NCBI RefSeq assembly: GCF_014205845.1 | Contig: NZ_JACHCR010000016.1 | Span: 62,001 to 126,000 of the forward strand | DNA: 64,000 nucleotides | Source of the DNA: Mucilaginibacter cryoferens | Lineage (GTDB): Bacteria > Bacteroidota > Bacteroidia > Sphingobacteriales > Sphingobacteriaceae | Reading direction: 5' to 3' | Shown: piece after piece, positions 34,138 through 44,063 of the stretch | How positions within the stretch are numbered: the stretch's first letter is position 1 | Layout of the letters: every line of letters starts with the position of its first letter | Program-made: the position numbers and the translations under genes | The notes under the pieces: generated by a model | Seen by the model: the letters and a program-made list of their open reading frames with translations, nothing else | What the model was told of the DNA's origin: nothing | Databases searched by the model: none

Positions 34138-35118
34138 TCATTTTTTTAAAAGGGTATCCTTTATATAATGTGCTATTCCGTAAGAAAACTCTTCTGAGCC
34201 TATTTTATTCAAATGAAATACATCCATAAACTTTTCGGGATGGTAATTAAAACGCGGGTCTGCCGAATAATCTAAAAAAGTTACATTAGGGTATTGGGCT
34301 GCAATTTGGATGATCAGTTTTTTCTCCACAGTTTGATTATCCAGGTAAAAAGGATCTTTTAAAATAGTGGGGGATATAACAACAATTGTTTTAATATTAT
34401 GACTGACCGTGTTATTTAAAAAAGTTTTAAAATAACCAACGGCTTTGTCTTCTGCTACTTCCTTTCTTACTTTTATTTTTAAATATCTTTTTTGCATCCT
34501 TGCATTGTAATCGTCCATTTCGGTTTTCGTCATATGTCCCTCCAATGGCAGGTAACCATTGGTGTCTTTTTTTATGGATTTTGAGAATAGAGCGTTAGTG
34601 GCCAATATAAAAACCGACGAATTAAATGGGTATGTGCGCGATAATAGCTTGTATGGCTCAAGCGGACTAATCTCCTGTATATACTTTACAAATTGTTTAT
34701 GTTGGGCACAGTAGGGTAATAAAATGGAAAGCCTGACATATTTAGTTTCATCAATTCCCAACTCCCTGGGGGTTATATCCAATATAATGAGCCTGGGAGT
34801 GTGCCGTGTTAACGCAATTTCTTCCATTGCTGTTGAGTAAGGTATCATCAAACCATCCCGGCCAGAATCATAACAACTTAAACCAGATATTTTTGATATA
34901 ATGGCCGGCGAGTAATGCCGTACCGCCCTCGAACTTCCAAAAATCATAATATCCTGCCTGGCGCTATCAATAGCATAAGTGGTTTGGCTGTACTGGCCCA
35001 CCCGCTGGCTAAAGTATATCTTTCTTAGCATATAGCCCACAACCCCATCAAGCACCGTTAGCACTACAAAAAAGCAAAACAGCCTCAGTAAAAATTTAAC
35101 AACAGGTTTGTTTTTCAT
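34138..35118 (-). CDS. SGNH-like membrane-anchored protein paired with MBOAT
   Basis: The ATG at 35118 gives 326 residues. An N-terminal membrane segment (~8-28) is followed by a domain starting IMIFGSSRAVRHYSP, a GDSL-like block I, then SGLSCYDSGRDGLMIPYS, and near the end HPEKFMDVFHLNKIGSEEFS, a D-x-x-H catalytic pair. Such SGNH-like proteins partner MBOAT acyltransferases in acylating extracellular polysaccharides. The start overlaps the MBOAT stop by one base (TGATG), supporting a joint function. Confidence 0.82.
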   Translation of the reverse strand: MKNKPVVKFLLRLFCFFVVLTVLDGVVGYMLRKIYFSQRVGQYSQTTYAIDSARQDIMIFGSSRAVRHYSPAIISKISGLSCYDSGRDGLMIPYSTAMEEIALTRHTPRLIILDITPRELGIDETKYVRLSILLPYCAQHKQFVKYIQEISPLEPYKLLSRTYPFNSSVFILATNALFSKSIKKDTNGYLPLEGHMTKTEMDDYNARMQKRYLKIKVRKEVAEDKAVGYFKTFLNNTVSHNIKTIVVISPTILKDPFYLDNQTVEKKLIIQIAAQYPNVTFLDYSADPRFNYHPEKFMDVFHLNKIGSEEFSYGIAHYIKDTLLKK

Positions 35119-36545
35119 CAAAATTGAAAATATATAAATTGCCCCCCGTTAAACACTCCAAGTATCAATATAAGAATAACTGTAAAAGCTATGGTGCCCC
35201 ACCTAAGTACAATATTAGGCGAAGTATAAAAATTAAACTTTTGCGGCAGATATTCCATTTTATACTCAACAACAAATAGTATCAGTATAGCCAAAAGCGA
35301 ATGGGCAAAATTGCTTATCCCATCGCCAATAAATGGCCTGGCCCCAAAACTTTTTAAATTATGGATGAGGGTAAAAGCATCTGCTACGGTATTGGCACGA
35401 AAAAATATCCAGGCAAATGTTACAATGGTATAGGTTAAAATGATGTTACCTGCCCTAACCAGTGCAGCCGCATTTTTGCCCCGGCTTTTATTACGTAAAT
35501 GAGGCTTAATAATTAAATAAGCAACAGAATACAAGCCATGCAATATACCCCAGATAATGTATGTGTAATTGGCCCCGTGCCATATACCACTAATTAAAAA
35601 AACAATAAATAAGTTGAGGTACTGTCTCCCTTTTGTTCCCCTGCTGCCTCCTAGCGGAATGTATAAATAATCGCGAAACCAGGTAGAGAGCGATATATGC
35701 CACCGTCGCCAAAAATCCTGTATGTTGGTTGCAAAATATGGCCGTTCAAAGTTTTTCATTAAATCAAACCCCATAGTTTTGGCACAACCAATGGCAATAT
35801 CTGTATACCCCGAAAAATCGCAATAGATTTGAATAGAGAAAAATATAGATGCTATTACAATGGTACTACCATTATGCAACTCGGGATTATTATAAACAGA
35901 ACCTACAAAAATTGAAAGCCTATCGGCAATTACCAGCTTCTTAAAAAAACCCCAAAGCATTAGCTTTAAGCCCGCTTTCATTAAGTTGTAGTTAAACGGG
36001 TGTTTGGCGTGCATTTGTGGCAAAATGTTTTGTGGCCGCTCAATAGGCCCCGCCACCAGCTGCGGATAAAACATAACGTATAAGCTGTAAATACCAAAGT
36101 GCCTTTCGGCCTTTTGATTGCCACGATACACCTCAATGGTATAGCTCATCGCCTGGAAGGTGTGAAACGATAACCCTATTGGCAATAAAATAGTTAAGTA
36201 AGGAATAGGATTATGAAAGTTGAATTTTCCGGAAAGAATATCAATATTATAATTCAAAAAGTTGAAGTATTTAAAAATAGCCAAAACACCTATATTGGCT
36301 ACCAGGCTGGCCAATAAGAGAAGTTTTCGGAGGCGAAGACCTTTAGCTTCTTCAATATATATGCCTGCCAGGTAATCAATAACAATAGTAAAGCCCAGAA
36401 TAAGAATATACACCGGTACAAAAGCCATATAAAAATAACAGCTTGCACCTAATAATATAACCCATCTGAATCTGTACGGAAAAACAAAATACAAAGAGGT
36501 TACTATAATATAAAAAAATACAAAGGTGATGGAGTTAAATAACAT
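35118..36545 (-). CDS. MBOAT family O-acyltransferase (AlgI-like)
   Basis: The 475-residue product has about ten membrane segments. Conserved elements are NFERPYFATNIQDFWRRWHISLSTWFRDYLYIPLGG and the catalytic His323 in SGIWHGANYTYIIWG. AlgI-like MBOAT proteins move acyl groups across the membrane for O-acetylation of secreted polysaccharides. The next gene encodes an SGNH-like partner. The particular glycan is unknown; no alginate or cellulose genes are nearby. Confidence 0.94.
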   Translation of the reverse strand: MLFNSITFVFFYIIVTSLYFVFPYRFRWVILLGASCYFYMAFVPVYILILGFTIVIDYLAGIYIEEAKGLRLRKLLLLASLVANIGVLAIFKYFNFLNYNIDILSGKFNFHNPIPYLTILLPIGLSFHTFQAMSYTIEVYRGNQKAERHFGIYSLYVMFYPQLVAGPIERPQNILPQMHAKHPFNYNLMKAGLKLMLWGFFKKLVIADRLSIFVGSVYNNPELHNGSTIVIASIFFSIQIYCDFSGYTDIAIGCAKTMGFDLMKNFERPYFATNIQDFWRRWHISLSTWFRDYLYIPLGGSRGTKGRQYLNLFIVFLISGIWHGANYTYIIWGILHGLYSVAYLIIKPHLRNKSRGKNAAALVRAGNIILTYTIVTFAWIFFRANTVADAFTLIHNLKSFGARPFIGDGISNFAHSLLAILILFVVEYKMEYLPQKFNFYTSPNIVLRWGTIAFTVILILILGVFNGGQFIYFQF

Positions 36546-36865
36546 ATATTTTTTAAAGCAACTATTAAATGCCTTTGCAAAGGTTTTACAAGTATAAAGC
36601 TGCGGCCAGTTTAACCGCTTTTTGCTATTTATTACTTATAGGCCCAATGAATAGGAAATAAAAATGCGCAGATAAGATAGCGCCGATATAACCGGCATCT
36701 TAAATGCAGCTTTTGCAGAAGCGTTGTGAAGGGCATTGTGTAGGGGGTGTTATTGTTTTTTTTTAATATTAGGCAGCTGATAAATTGAAACTAATATATT
36801 AAAATTTATTTAAGAGCCTGTTTAAATTTCTTGCAAGAATATTTCCATACACATATACAGCCGTT
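36546..36865. other. 320-bp AT-rich intergenic region
   Basis: It contains the MBOAT promoter region on the minus strand. No gene, hairpin with T-run or repeat copy was seen before the palindrome array begins. Confidence 0.5.
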
Positions 36866-37606
36866 ACTGAGTGACAACCAGGGTTAAACTGGAAAAACAG
36901 TAATGACATCTTAAAAAAAGATCGTCAATTGCGAGGAGGTACGACGAAGCAATCCCCAAATTACAGGGCGGATTTGCGCAGCGGCTCTGTAACTCGGGGA
37001 TTCCTTCGTACCTTATAATGACATGGTTGTAAAGTATTGATTATCAGTGTAAATTTTTTCAAGCACAACACCATCGCCACCGTCATTGCGAGGTACGAAG
37101 CAATCCCCGACTTACAGAGTTGCTATGCAAATCCGCCCTGTAAGTAGGGGATTGCTTCGTCGTACCTCCTTATAATGACATGCTTTTAAAGTATTGATTA
37201 TCAGTATTTATTTTTTCAAATATAACACCCTCGCCACCGTCATTGCGAGGTACGAAGCAATCCCCTACTTACAGAGTAGCTGTGCAAATCCGCTCTGTAA
37301 GTAGGGGATTGCTTCGTCGTACCTCCTTATAATGACATACTTTTAAAGTATTGATTATCAGTATGCATTTTTTTCAAACACAACACCCTCGCCACCGTCA
37401 TTGCTAGGCACGAAGCAATCCCCCTACTTACAGAGTAGCTGTGCAAATCCGCTCTGTAAGTAGGGGATTGCTTCGTCGTACCTCCTCGCAAGGACGGTCT
37501 TTCTTTAAGATGTCATTACTGTCTTTTACAGCACAGCTGGTGATTACTCGCAATGACGATGGCGAGGGTATTGTGCATGAAAAACATACACTGATAATCA
37601 ATTATT
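36866..37606. repeat. four-unit nested palindrome array
   Basis: Four palindromic units start near 36924, 37082, 37239 and 37397, a period of about 157-158 bases. Each is an inverted repeat of CATTGCGAGGTACGAAGCAA type around an inner CTTACAGAG/CTCTGTAAG palindrome. Conserved spacers contain AAAGTATTGATTATCAGT and CACCGTCATTGC. The outer flanks are also inverted: AGTAATGACATCTTAAA at the left matches TTTAAGATGTCATTACT at the right, so the whole array is one large inverted repeat. Confidence 0.88.
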
Positions 37607-37609
37607 TAT

Positions 37610-40600
37610 TTACTTAAAATCCAGGTCGCCAATGTACACGGCACCTTTCGATTCTTTTTTCATTTGCAATACAATCAGCTCTTTCTTTTCCTGCGGGGTA
37701 CCGTAATGGGTAAACATTTCGGCCATAATGGTGGTTGGCCCCGCAAGGGTAGCGTGCGTATCGCCATAGTAATTGATCTCTATTTTATAACTGCCGTTAA
37801 TAGCCTTTTTAAGCAAAAACTGCTCGGGACCAAAACCACGGGTCATGTCGTGCGAGATACGGCCGCCAATTTTAGTACGGTTGTGGCTAAAAAAACATTT
37901 TTCGCCGTTAGGGTCGGTTACCCACAGGTCTATATCGGTATTATTCATGTTCCAGTCCATCACTATGCGAATATCTGTTGGCAATGGTTTTATAATGGAT
38001 TTAGGGATAGCCTTAAGATTAAGTTTACCTTTATTTAAAGCGATGATGCGGTTTACTTCTGGCAAAAATACTTCCTGAATACCGCTATAAAGGCCGTCGG
38101 CATCGGCGGTATAGCTTTTTGTCATGGCGGTATATAGTATATCTAAAGCTTGCTGATGCTCACCCATATCTTCCAGGGCCAGGCCATAATCGCGGTAACT
38201 TTGCGGATCGAGCGGGCGCAGTTCGGTTACTTTTTTAAAGGCAAATACTTCGCCCTCGTAATCGCCCAGTTGCTTTAATTTATAGCCCAGCATTTTGTAA
38301 AGTTCATAGCTGCCCAGGTCAAGCTCGGCCAGGTTGCTTAGTATACGCCTGCCAATTTCTTTATTACCTGTTTTTATAAAATAGTCGGCCACATCAAAAT
38401 AGTAAACAGGGTTACTGCTAAATGTCTGCCTTAAATCCAGATACTTTTGGTATTGGCCGGCTTTAGGTTCCATTTGTATAACCTTTAAATAATTGGTTAA
38501 TGCCGGGTTATAAGTAACATTTATACCGCTGCTTTGGCTTGCGGGGTTAGTGGCAGAATCGGCCAGGCCTGCTCTTCTTCTTCCTGCCCTGGTTGTTACT
38601 ACAACAACCCCGTTAGCAGCCCGCGCTCCATAAACCGCCGTAGCGCCGGCATTTTTTAATACATTAACCGAGGCAATATCATTAGGGTTGATGTTTGGCA
38701 TATGGCTGGTTATTACCCCATCTACAACGTACACCGGCTGCGCATTAGCTCCAGTTGAAGTACCACGAATACGGATATCCGCGTTGCCTCCCGGCGTACC
38801 TTGGTTAACTAACGAATTTCCGTACATGGTTGATACCGCTCCTGTAACATCCCTATTTCTTGAAGTTGTAGTGGAAACAACAACCTCGGCCAAATTATTG
38901 GAGTTTGCCTGCGGCGAATTAGCAACTATACCCGCTACCCGACCTGCCAAACTATTTGCTACAGTAGGCTCGGCAATGCTTTTATCTGCCTCTGGCTCTG
39001 CCGATGCATCTGCCACCGGCTCTACAACTTGCATGCTCTGGCTTACTGAGGCTACCGAACCGGTAACACTTTTTCTTTTTTGAGCACTATAGCCAACAAC
39101 CACAACCTCATTAAGCTGGTTAGCCGACGAAGTTAAGGCTACATCGATATTCGCGTGGTTTCGCACGGTAACTTCCTGCCTGTTGTATCCTATAAACAGA
39201 AATTGCAATACAGCTTTTTGGGGAGCGTTAAGCAGGTAACTCCCCTGTTGATTGGTTTGCGTACCCATGTTTGTACCTTTTATAATTACAGATACGCCTG
39301 GTATGGGTTGGCCGTCGTCCTTACCTGTAACTACGCCACTTATGGTGCGGCCTTGTGCGGAGGGTGTTATTAACCGGGGGTGGGTTGAATTTTGCCTTTG
39401 TGGCTGTACCGGAGGTTGGGCAGTAACCTTTTCGGGTTTAGGCTCTGGCGCAATATCGGCATTCCACCATTGCGTTAAATCTCGCTGCATATTTTCGGCG
39501 GCGCTTAGGTTTTCGCGCCGGGCGGGTAAATCGGTATTAACCCGCTGCTTCATTATGGCATCATATTGCGCACGTAGTTCGGCAGGTGGTTCAATATCAT
39601 ATTGAATGTAGTCGCTTACGGTTTCTAACACAATAAGCGAGGTATTGCGGGTAACTATGCCAAAACGTTTACCCAGCGATTCAATATCCTGCCGATTGGC
39701 CTCGTAATTAATATCCAGCTCGCTTATCTTTTTTTGAGCCCATAGTTTAGCTACGTCAACATCATCTACCCCATTGGCCGCCAAATCCAGTGTTACTTCT
39801 TTTTGGTAGCTTACCCTATCTCCATAGCCATATTGCAGGGTAATAGTTTGATTAGGCTCCCGGGTTACGCCGGCTATCGAAAATGTACCGCTCACGGCAA
39901 CCGGTAACGATGGGTAATTTTCTTCAACAGATGCGCCTGCCTTTACACCTAAAAAATGCAATGGCTGATTGGTTAAGCTGGTGAGCGCTTTTTCGGTATC
40001 GTCTTTATTGAGGTCGATAAGCTCGCCATGTGTTTTAAGGGCAATCAGTTTCAAGTTACTATAATCTGCCGATGCCGACGAATTGATACAATACACCGGT
40101 TTATTATTAAGTTTGATGCCTTTTTCGCCAAAAGTTTGATGGCCGTCGCTCATTAATAAAAACTCGTCTGCGGGGTATTGCGCCAGGTTAATATTGCCAA
40201 AATTGGTAGCGCCATCATAAGTAACATGCTCCAGGTCGGCTTTAAGCGCAGCCCAGTTACCATTGGTAACAGTATAGCTTTTGGTATTTAAAATTGTATT
40301 GCTAAAGGTTATCAAAGTAACCTCGGTATTGCCCGTCTTTTTTAAATAAGCATCCAGCAATGCAAATTCTTTTTTGGTATCCCGGTTTGCCCCGCTCAGG
40401 GAAGCATCCCACAATAAACCAATACGATGCGGCAACGGCTTGCTGATACTGTGCGGTTGCAGGGTAGTATTAATAAAGTAATAATACTTATTGCCCTGTT
40501 GCTGTATCATCACCTCTGCCGCATCCAGTGGCTTCGGGATCAAAAACGACAGGGAATGATCGGGCACATAATTACTTTTATCTATAGATGCCGCGTAGGT

Positions 40601-41224
40601 ATTCTGACGCTTATCAAATTTAAGATCATCGTTATTATTGTTGTCTGCAACCGGCGCCGTAGCGCTCTGAATTACCGAAGCCGTGAGCGAAAATTGCGCT
40701 ACTGTATCTTTTACATTAAGGGGCAGGGTAAACTTAAGGTTGCCATTACCGGCCAGCGGAATCTCTTCCTCGTAACCAATAATTACCGTACGTGTAGCGT
40801 GCGGATTGATAGGATAAATACGGGTGCGAAAAGTATTACCTTCTACTTTTTCCAGCAAACCGGGATCAACACGCCTGCGTTCTATCGATTCAAAAACCAC
40901 GGTGCCCTTCCCCCTGTCTACCGGTACCGCTTCGCGCATTTTGCCGTTAATATCCAACGCGTAGCGGCTTACGCTTACACCATCTTTTAGCGGAAAGGTA
41001 AGTGTACCTTCCAATACCCGCGAGGTGGAGTTATAAAAAGTCATTTGCCATGTGGTACGACTGATATTGCCATAAATAGCCACATCTATTTTAAGCTGTT
41101 GCAGCCTTACGCCGTTATTGCTTTTACCATCCACAGTAAGCTGCGGCGTTTGGGCACTGGCTACAGAAAGTTGTAATACAGTTAATATTACTATGGATAA
41201 AAGGAAAGGGATTAATTTTTTCAT
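37610..41224 (-). CDS. VIT/vWA protein fused to carboxypeptidase-like, TonB-plug, TPR-like and DUF2135 domains
   Basis: From ATG 41224 (MKKLIPFLL signal peptide) the product has 1204 residues. In order: VIT domain (~25-150, [26 protein letters not shown]), vWA-like domain (~275-440) with metal motif DASLSG, a carboxypeptidase-D-like domain (~625-705), a linker with [19 protein letters not shown], a SusC-type plug (~755-880: [38 protein letters not shown]), a TPR-like region (~910-1070, [18 protein letters not shown]), and a DUF2135 domain (~1080-1200, [16 protein letters not shown]). No beta-barrel follows the plug, so it is not a transporter. It is probably periplasmic or surface-exposed; the function is unknown. 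Confidence 0.9.
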   Translation of the reverse strand: MKKLIPFLLSIVILTVLQLSVASAQTPQLTVDGKSNNGVRLQQLKIDVAIYGNISRTTWQMTFYNSTSRVLEGTLTFPLKDGVSVSRYALDINGKMREAVPVDRGKGTVVFESIERRRVDPGLLEKVEGNTFRTRIYPINPHATRTVIIGYEEEIPLAGNGNLKFTLPLNVKDTVAQFSLTASVIQSATAPVADNNNNDDLKFDKRQNTYAASIDKSNYVPDHSLSFLIPKPLDAAEVMIQQQGNKYYYFINTTLQPHSISKPLPHRIGLLWDASLSGANRDTKKEFALLDAYLKKTGNTEVTLITFSNTILNTKSYTVTNGNWAALKADLEHVTYDGATNFGNINLAQYPADEFLLMSDGHQTFGEKGIKLNNKPVYCINSSASADYSNLKLIALKTHGELIDLNKDDTEKALTSLTNQPLHFLGVKAGASVEENYPSLPVAVSGTFSIAGVTREPNQTITLQYGYGDRVSYQKEVTLDLAANGVDDVDVAKLWAQKKISELDINYEANRQDIESLGKRFGIVTRNTSLIVLETVSDYIQYDIEPPAELRAQYDAIMKQRVNTDLPARRENLSAAENMQRDLTQWWNADIAPEPKPEKVTAQPPVQPQRQNSTHPRLITPSAQGRTISGVVTGKDDGQPIPGVSVIIKGTNMGTQTNQQGSYLLNAPQKAVLQFLFIGYNRQEVTVRNHANIDVALTSSANQLNEVVVVGYSAQKRKSVTGSVASVSQSMQVVEPVADASAEPEADKSIAEPTVANSLAGRVAGIVANSPQANSNNLAEVVVSTTTSRNRDVTGAVSTMYGNSLVNQGTPGGNADIRIRGTSTGANAQPVYVVDGVITSHMPNINPNDIASVNVLKNAGATAVYGARAANGVVVVTTRAGRRRAGLADSATNPASQSSGINVTYNPALTNYLKVIQMEPKAGQYQKYLDLRQTFSSNPVYYFDVADYFIKTGNKEIGRRILSNLAELDLGSYELYKMLGYKLKQLGDYEGEVFAFKKVTELRPLDPQSYRDYGLALEDMGEHQQALDILYTAMTKSYTADADGLYSGIQEVFLPEVNRIIALNKGKLNLKAIPKSIIKPLPTDIRIVMDWNMNNTDIDLWVTDPNGEKCFFSHNRTKIGGRISHDMTRGFGPEQFLLKKAINGSYKIEINYYGDTHATLAGPTTIMAEMFTHYGTPQEKKELIVLQMKKESKGAVYIGDLDFK

Positions 41225-41413
41225 GGATCGCTTATTTCCTGTAGGATGCAGGATGGAAAGAGATTCCATAATGGGGATGGAAAAAAGTTGAAGGCGGAAA
41301 GCTACTTGTATTGTTTACTTACGGACTGCTTTGAAAAAGTCCTCTATACCAGCTGATAAATAATGACCGATGCAAATTTTTAAGCTTTTTGCCTCCGGTT
41401 TTAAGCCTTAAGC

Positions 41414-42196
41414 TTATTTGCTCGCCTTAAACGCGTAATCCATTGCCTGCATAAAAGTTGGTACCCATATCTGATCGCGGTTATTTTCAAGGTAGGTGAT
41501 CAGTTGTTGATGCGCTGCCGCGGATATGGTAATATAATCGCCGCCAATGCCGTGCAGCATAATAATACCCATGCCACCACTTTGCTGTACCTTTTTTACA
41601 AACCCGATAAGCTGATCGCCGGTAGTGTTATCCTCTAAGCCATAAGATGGGATCTGCAGGGGATCGAGGTGTTTAAAATCTTTAATTACGGCTTCATTAA
41701 CGTCGCCGCCAACACGGGCATACTTTATAAGGCCGTATTTACGCAGGGTATCCACATAATCTTTACCGCCAACGGTTGTTTCGGTACAGGGATAGGCGTA
41801 GGTGCGCAAAGTTTTGCCATCGAGCGCGTACAAAAAGTGGTTCATTACCTCAATTTCGCGGATGATACTATACGGCGTATAACCCTCCGAATGTACCGGG
41901 TTATCGTCTGTTGATAAACAAGGATGAAACAGGGTGTGATTACCCATTTCAAATCCTTTTTTACCCAGCGCGCGCCATTTACCAATGGTTTCACCGTTAA
42001 TATCGCCCGTTAAAAAAAATGTCGCCTTTAAATGAGCCGCCTCCAGTTGCGGTACGGCAACCTTTAATTGCGACAGCAGCGCATCATCGTAAGTTAATAC
42101 AATAACAGCCTTTTTATTATTTGGCCATATCAATTGCTGGGCCTGTAAACCTGTTTGTAAAATGAATAGAAAGAAAAAAATTACGAGCGTTTTCAT
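41414..42196 (-). CDS. polysaccharide deacetylase (NodB-like) family protein
   Basis: From ATG 42196 the product has 260 residues with a signal peptide (~1-20). NodB motif 1 is LTYDDALL with Asp37 and Asp38; motif 2 is EMGNHTLFHP, supplying the two metal His residues. The later motifs, including AYPCTETT and MLHGIGGDY, are recognisable. It removes N- or O-acetyl groups from a glycan in the periplasm or outside. It lies 56 bases downstream of the GH35 gene on the same strand, so the two may act on one substrate. Confidence 0.9.
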   Translation of the reverse strand: MKTLVIFFFLFILQTGLQAQQLIWPNNKKAVIVLTYDDALLSQLKVAVPQLEAAHLKATFFLTGDINGETIGKWRALGKKGFEMGNHTLFHPCLSTDDNPVHSEGYTPYSIIREIEVMNHFLYALDGKTLRTYAYPCTETTVGGKDYVDTLRKYGLIKYARVGGDVNEAVIKDFKHLDPLQIPSYGLEDNTTGDQLIGFVKKVQQSGGMGIIMLHGIGGDYITISAAAHQQLITYLENNRDQIWVPTFMQAMDYAFKASK

Positions 42197-42252
42197 ATTT
42201 GTATAGTACGGTAGTTTACAAAGCACAAACATAAAACACCGGCAACTGTTTT

Positions 42253-43872
42253 TTACCTTACCCCCACCGTTATTTGTAATACAGTTGGCGTTACACCAAA
42301 ACGAGGGCCACCAAAATCGGTTTCGTCGCCGTTTAATATCCGTAACGGCACAAAAGCACCATCCTTATAGCTGCCTTCTTCTACTTTAATATATTGCCAT
42401 GCTTTGCCTGTGTTGTTGCCAACAGGCTTAAAAGTAATATGGCTTTGCGTGCCAACAACTACAAACTTATTTTTATCCAGCTGTACCACCATTGCTTTAC
42501 CTACGGGCGGCTTTTTGGCTTCTGCGGCATTATCGTGCCGGGTACCAAACGAGACGGTGGCCTGCCATTCGCCCAGGTCAAGTGTTTGTTCGGCATGGTC
42601 TTCGTGCTCAACAACGGCTTTAATTTTTCCTTCAAAGCTCCATTTAGCCAGTTCGCGCATCATAGGGGCAGCCATGGCAAACTCCTGCGCGTAGGGTGCA
42701 AGGCGGTCGCTTATAGCCTCCGGTGTAGAACCCTGGCCATTATCATCTATCCCAAAGGGCGAAAAGCCTATGCCGCCGTGGGCCAGTACCGGATATATAT
42801 ATTTAGCATTTTCGGCAATTAAACCAGCTTCAGGTACAAACAAAGCGTTATCCGGTCTGTCGTACAGGTCCAAAACCTTCAGCACACGCTCGCTTCCGTC
42901 CAGGTAAATATCCGGTGCCAGTAAATCAATGGCGGGCGCGGCAACTTTCCATATCGGAATCACATTATCGGTGGGGCCACCACTTTCGTAGCTGGTAGCC
43001 ATAGGGTTGGTAAGGGGATCGCGCAGGGCTGCGTTAACATATAAAGGCAAGCTGTATTCTGCTTTGCCGGCTGCTGCAACCTGCCCTATAAAGCGCGCTA
43101 TAGACCAGGCCTGAAAATATTCGTCGGCCCTGTCGCCAAAAACCTTTTGCCAGTTGCCCTGGCTACCCGCAGGTACATTTAAAGCTTTCAGCACATTGGT
43201 TTTCAGCAGTTCGGCAGGTACCGGGCCTTCAAAAAGCTTTTGGGCAGCAGCCGAATAATCGCGCATGGTATCCCACGAGCCAGCTTCGTTTTCTACCTGT
43301 ACCATAATCACGGTGTGTTGCGGATCGGCTTTTTTAAGATGGCCCATAATAGCTGTAAAAGCTTTTATATCGGCTTCCAGCGTAGCCTTTGAGTGTGGCG
43401 ACGGCGAATCTTTAGGCGTACCGGTTTTGCCGGTTATATTAGGGTATTTGGCGGCATCGGTTTTCATCCATTCGGGCATGTAGTGATTACTCCCGTTTTT
43501 CCAGGTGCCAAACCAAAGCAATACCAGGTGTACCTTGTGTTCCCTTGCCTGGCTTAGCAACATATCTACTATCGAAAAATCAAACTTGCCGGGCTGCGCC
43601 TCAATTTGTTCCCAGTATAAAGGCACTTCAAGGGTATTAAGGTGCATGGTTTCAACGGCAGTCCATAGCTGGGGCATCATACCCGGCCATGCGCTTGAGT
43701 TGTGCGCTTGCCCGCCAAGCATTAAAAAAGGCTGCCCATCTACCATAAACGCGTGGCGGCCATCCTTTTCTATCAGCTTAGGCATAGCCACATCTGTACT
43801 TTGACCAAATGATTTACCAATGGCCAGCAAAACTATGCCTATACCTAAAGCTATTGTTTGAGTTGTTTTCAT
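42253..43872 (-). CDS. GH35-like beta-galactosidase with DUF5597 C-terminal domain
   Basis: The 539-residue product has a signal peptide (~1-23). The (beta/alpha)8 region includes LNTLEVPLYWEQIEAQPGKFDFS and Glu196 in VQVENEAGSW, the expected acid/base. PEAGL (~335) is a candidate nucleophile region. The C-terminal ~180 residues (from GIGFSPFGID) fit DUF5597. It probably trims beta-linked galactose or a similar sugar in the periplasm. It is the upstream gene of a short unit with the deacetylase. Confidence 0.9.
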   Translation of the reverse strand: MKTTQTIALGIGIVLLAIGKSFGQSTDVAMPKLIEKDGRHAFMVDGQPFLMLGGQAHNSSAWPGMMPQLWTAVETMHLNTLEVPLYWEQIEAQPGKFDFSIVDMLLSQAREHKVHLVLLWFGTWKNGSNHYMPEWMKTDAAKYPNITGKTGTPKDSPSPHSKATLEADIKAFTAIMGHLKKADPQHTVIMVQVENEAGSWDTMRDYSAAAQKLFEGPVPAELLKTNVLKALNVPAGSQGNWQKVFGDRADEYFQAWSIARFIGQVAAAGKAEYSLPLYVNAALRDPLTNPMATSYESGGPTDNVIPIWKVAAPAIDLLAPDIYLDGSERVLKVLDLYDRPDNALFVPEAGLIAENAKYIYPVLAHGGIGFSPFGIDDNGQGSTPEAISDRLAPYAQEFAMAAPMMRELAKWSFEGKIKAVVEHEDHAEQTLDLGEWQATVSFGTRHDNAAEAKKPPVGKAMVVQLDKNKFVVVGTQSHITFKPVGNNTGKAWQYIKVEEGSYKDGAFVPLRILNGDETDFGGPRFGVTPTVLQITVGVR

Positions 43873-44063
43873 TAACGATGCAGTAAAAGGGTGTAATTGG
43901 ATTTTAACGTCCCTAATTTACCACATCTGCCCAATTTTCTAAAAAATACCGGCCTAAGGGCAGAATAGTATTGGCAAGTGCAAAAAGAGTATTGATAACA
44001 CATCAATCCCGGAGAATCTTAAATAAGTGTCATCAATACTTTTACCAGAGCGTTGTTAGCTTG

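Noticed and set aside
36924..37500. Evenly spaced repeat array that could be taken for CRISPR
   Set aside because: The repeats are ~95 bases and palindromic, the spacers are conserved rather than unique, and no cas genes are nearby.
40427..40990. 187-codon plus-strand frame opposite the VIT-fusion gene
   Set aside because: It is antisense to a clearly coding region with signal peptide and domains; its composition is that of a complementary-strand shadow.
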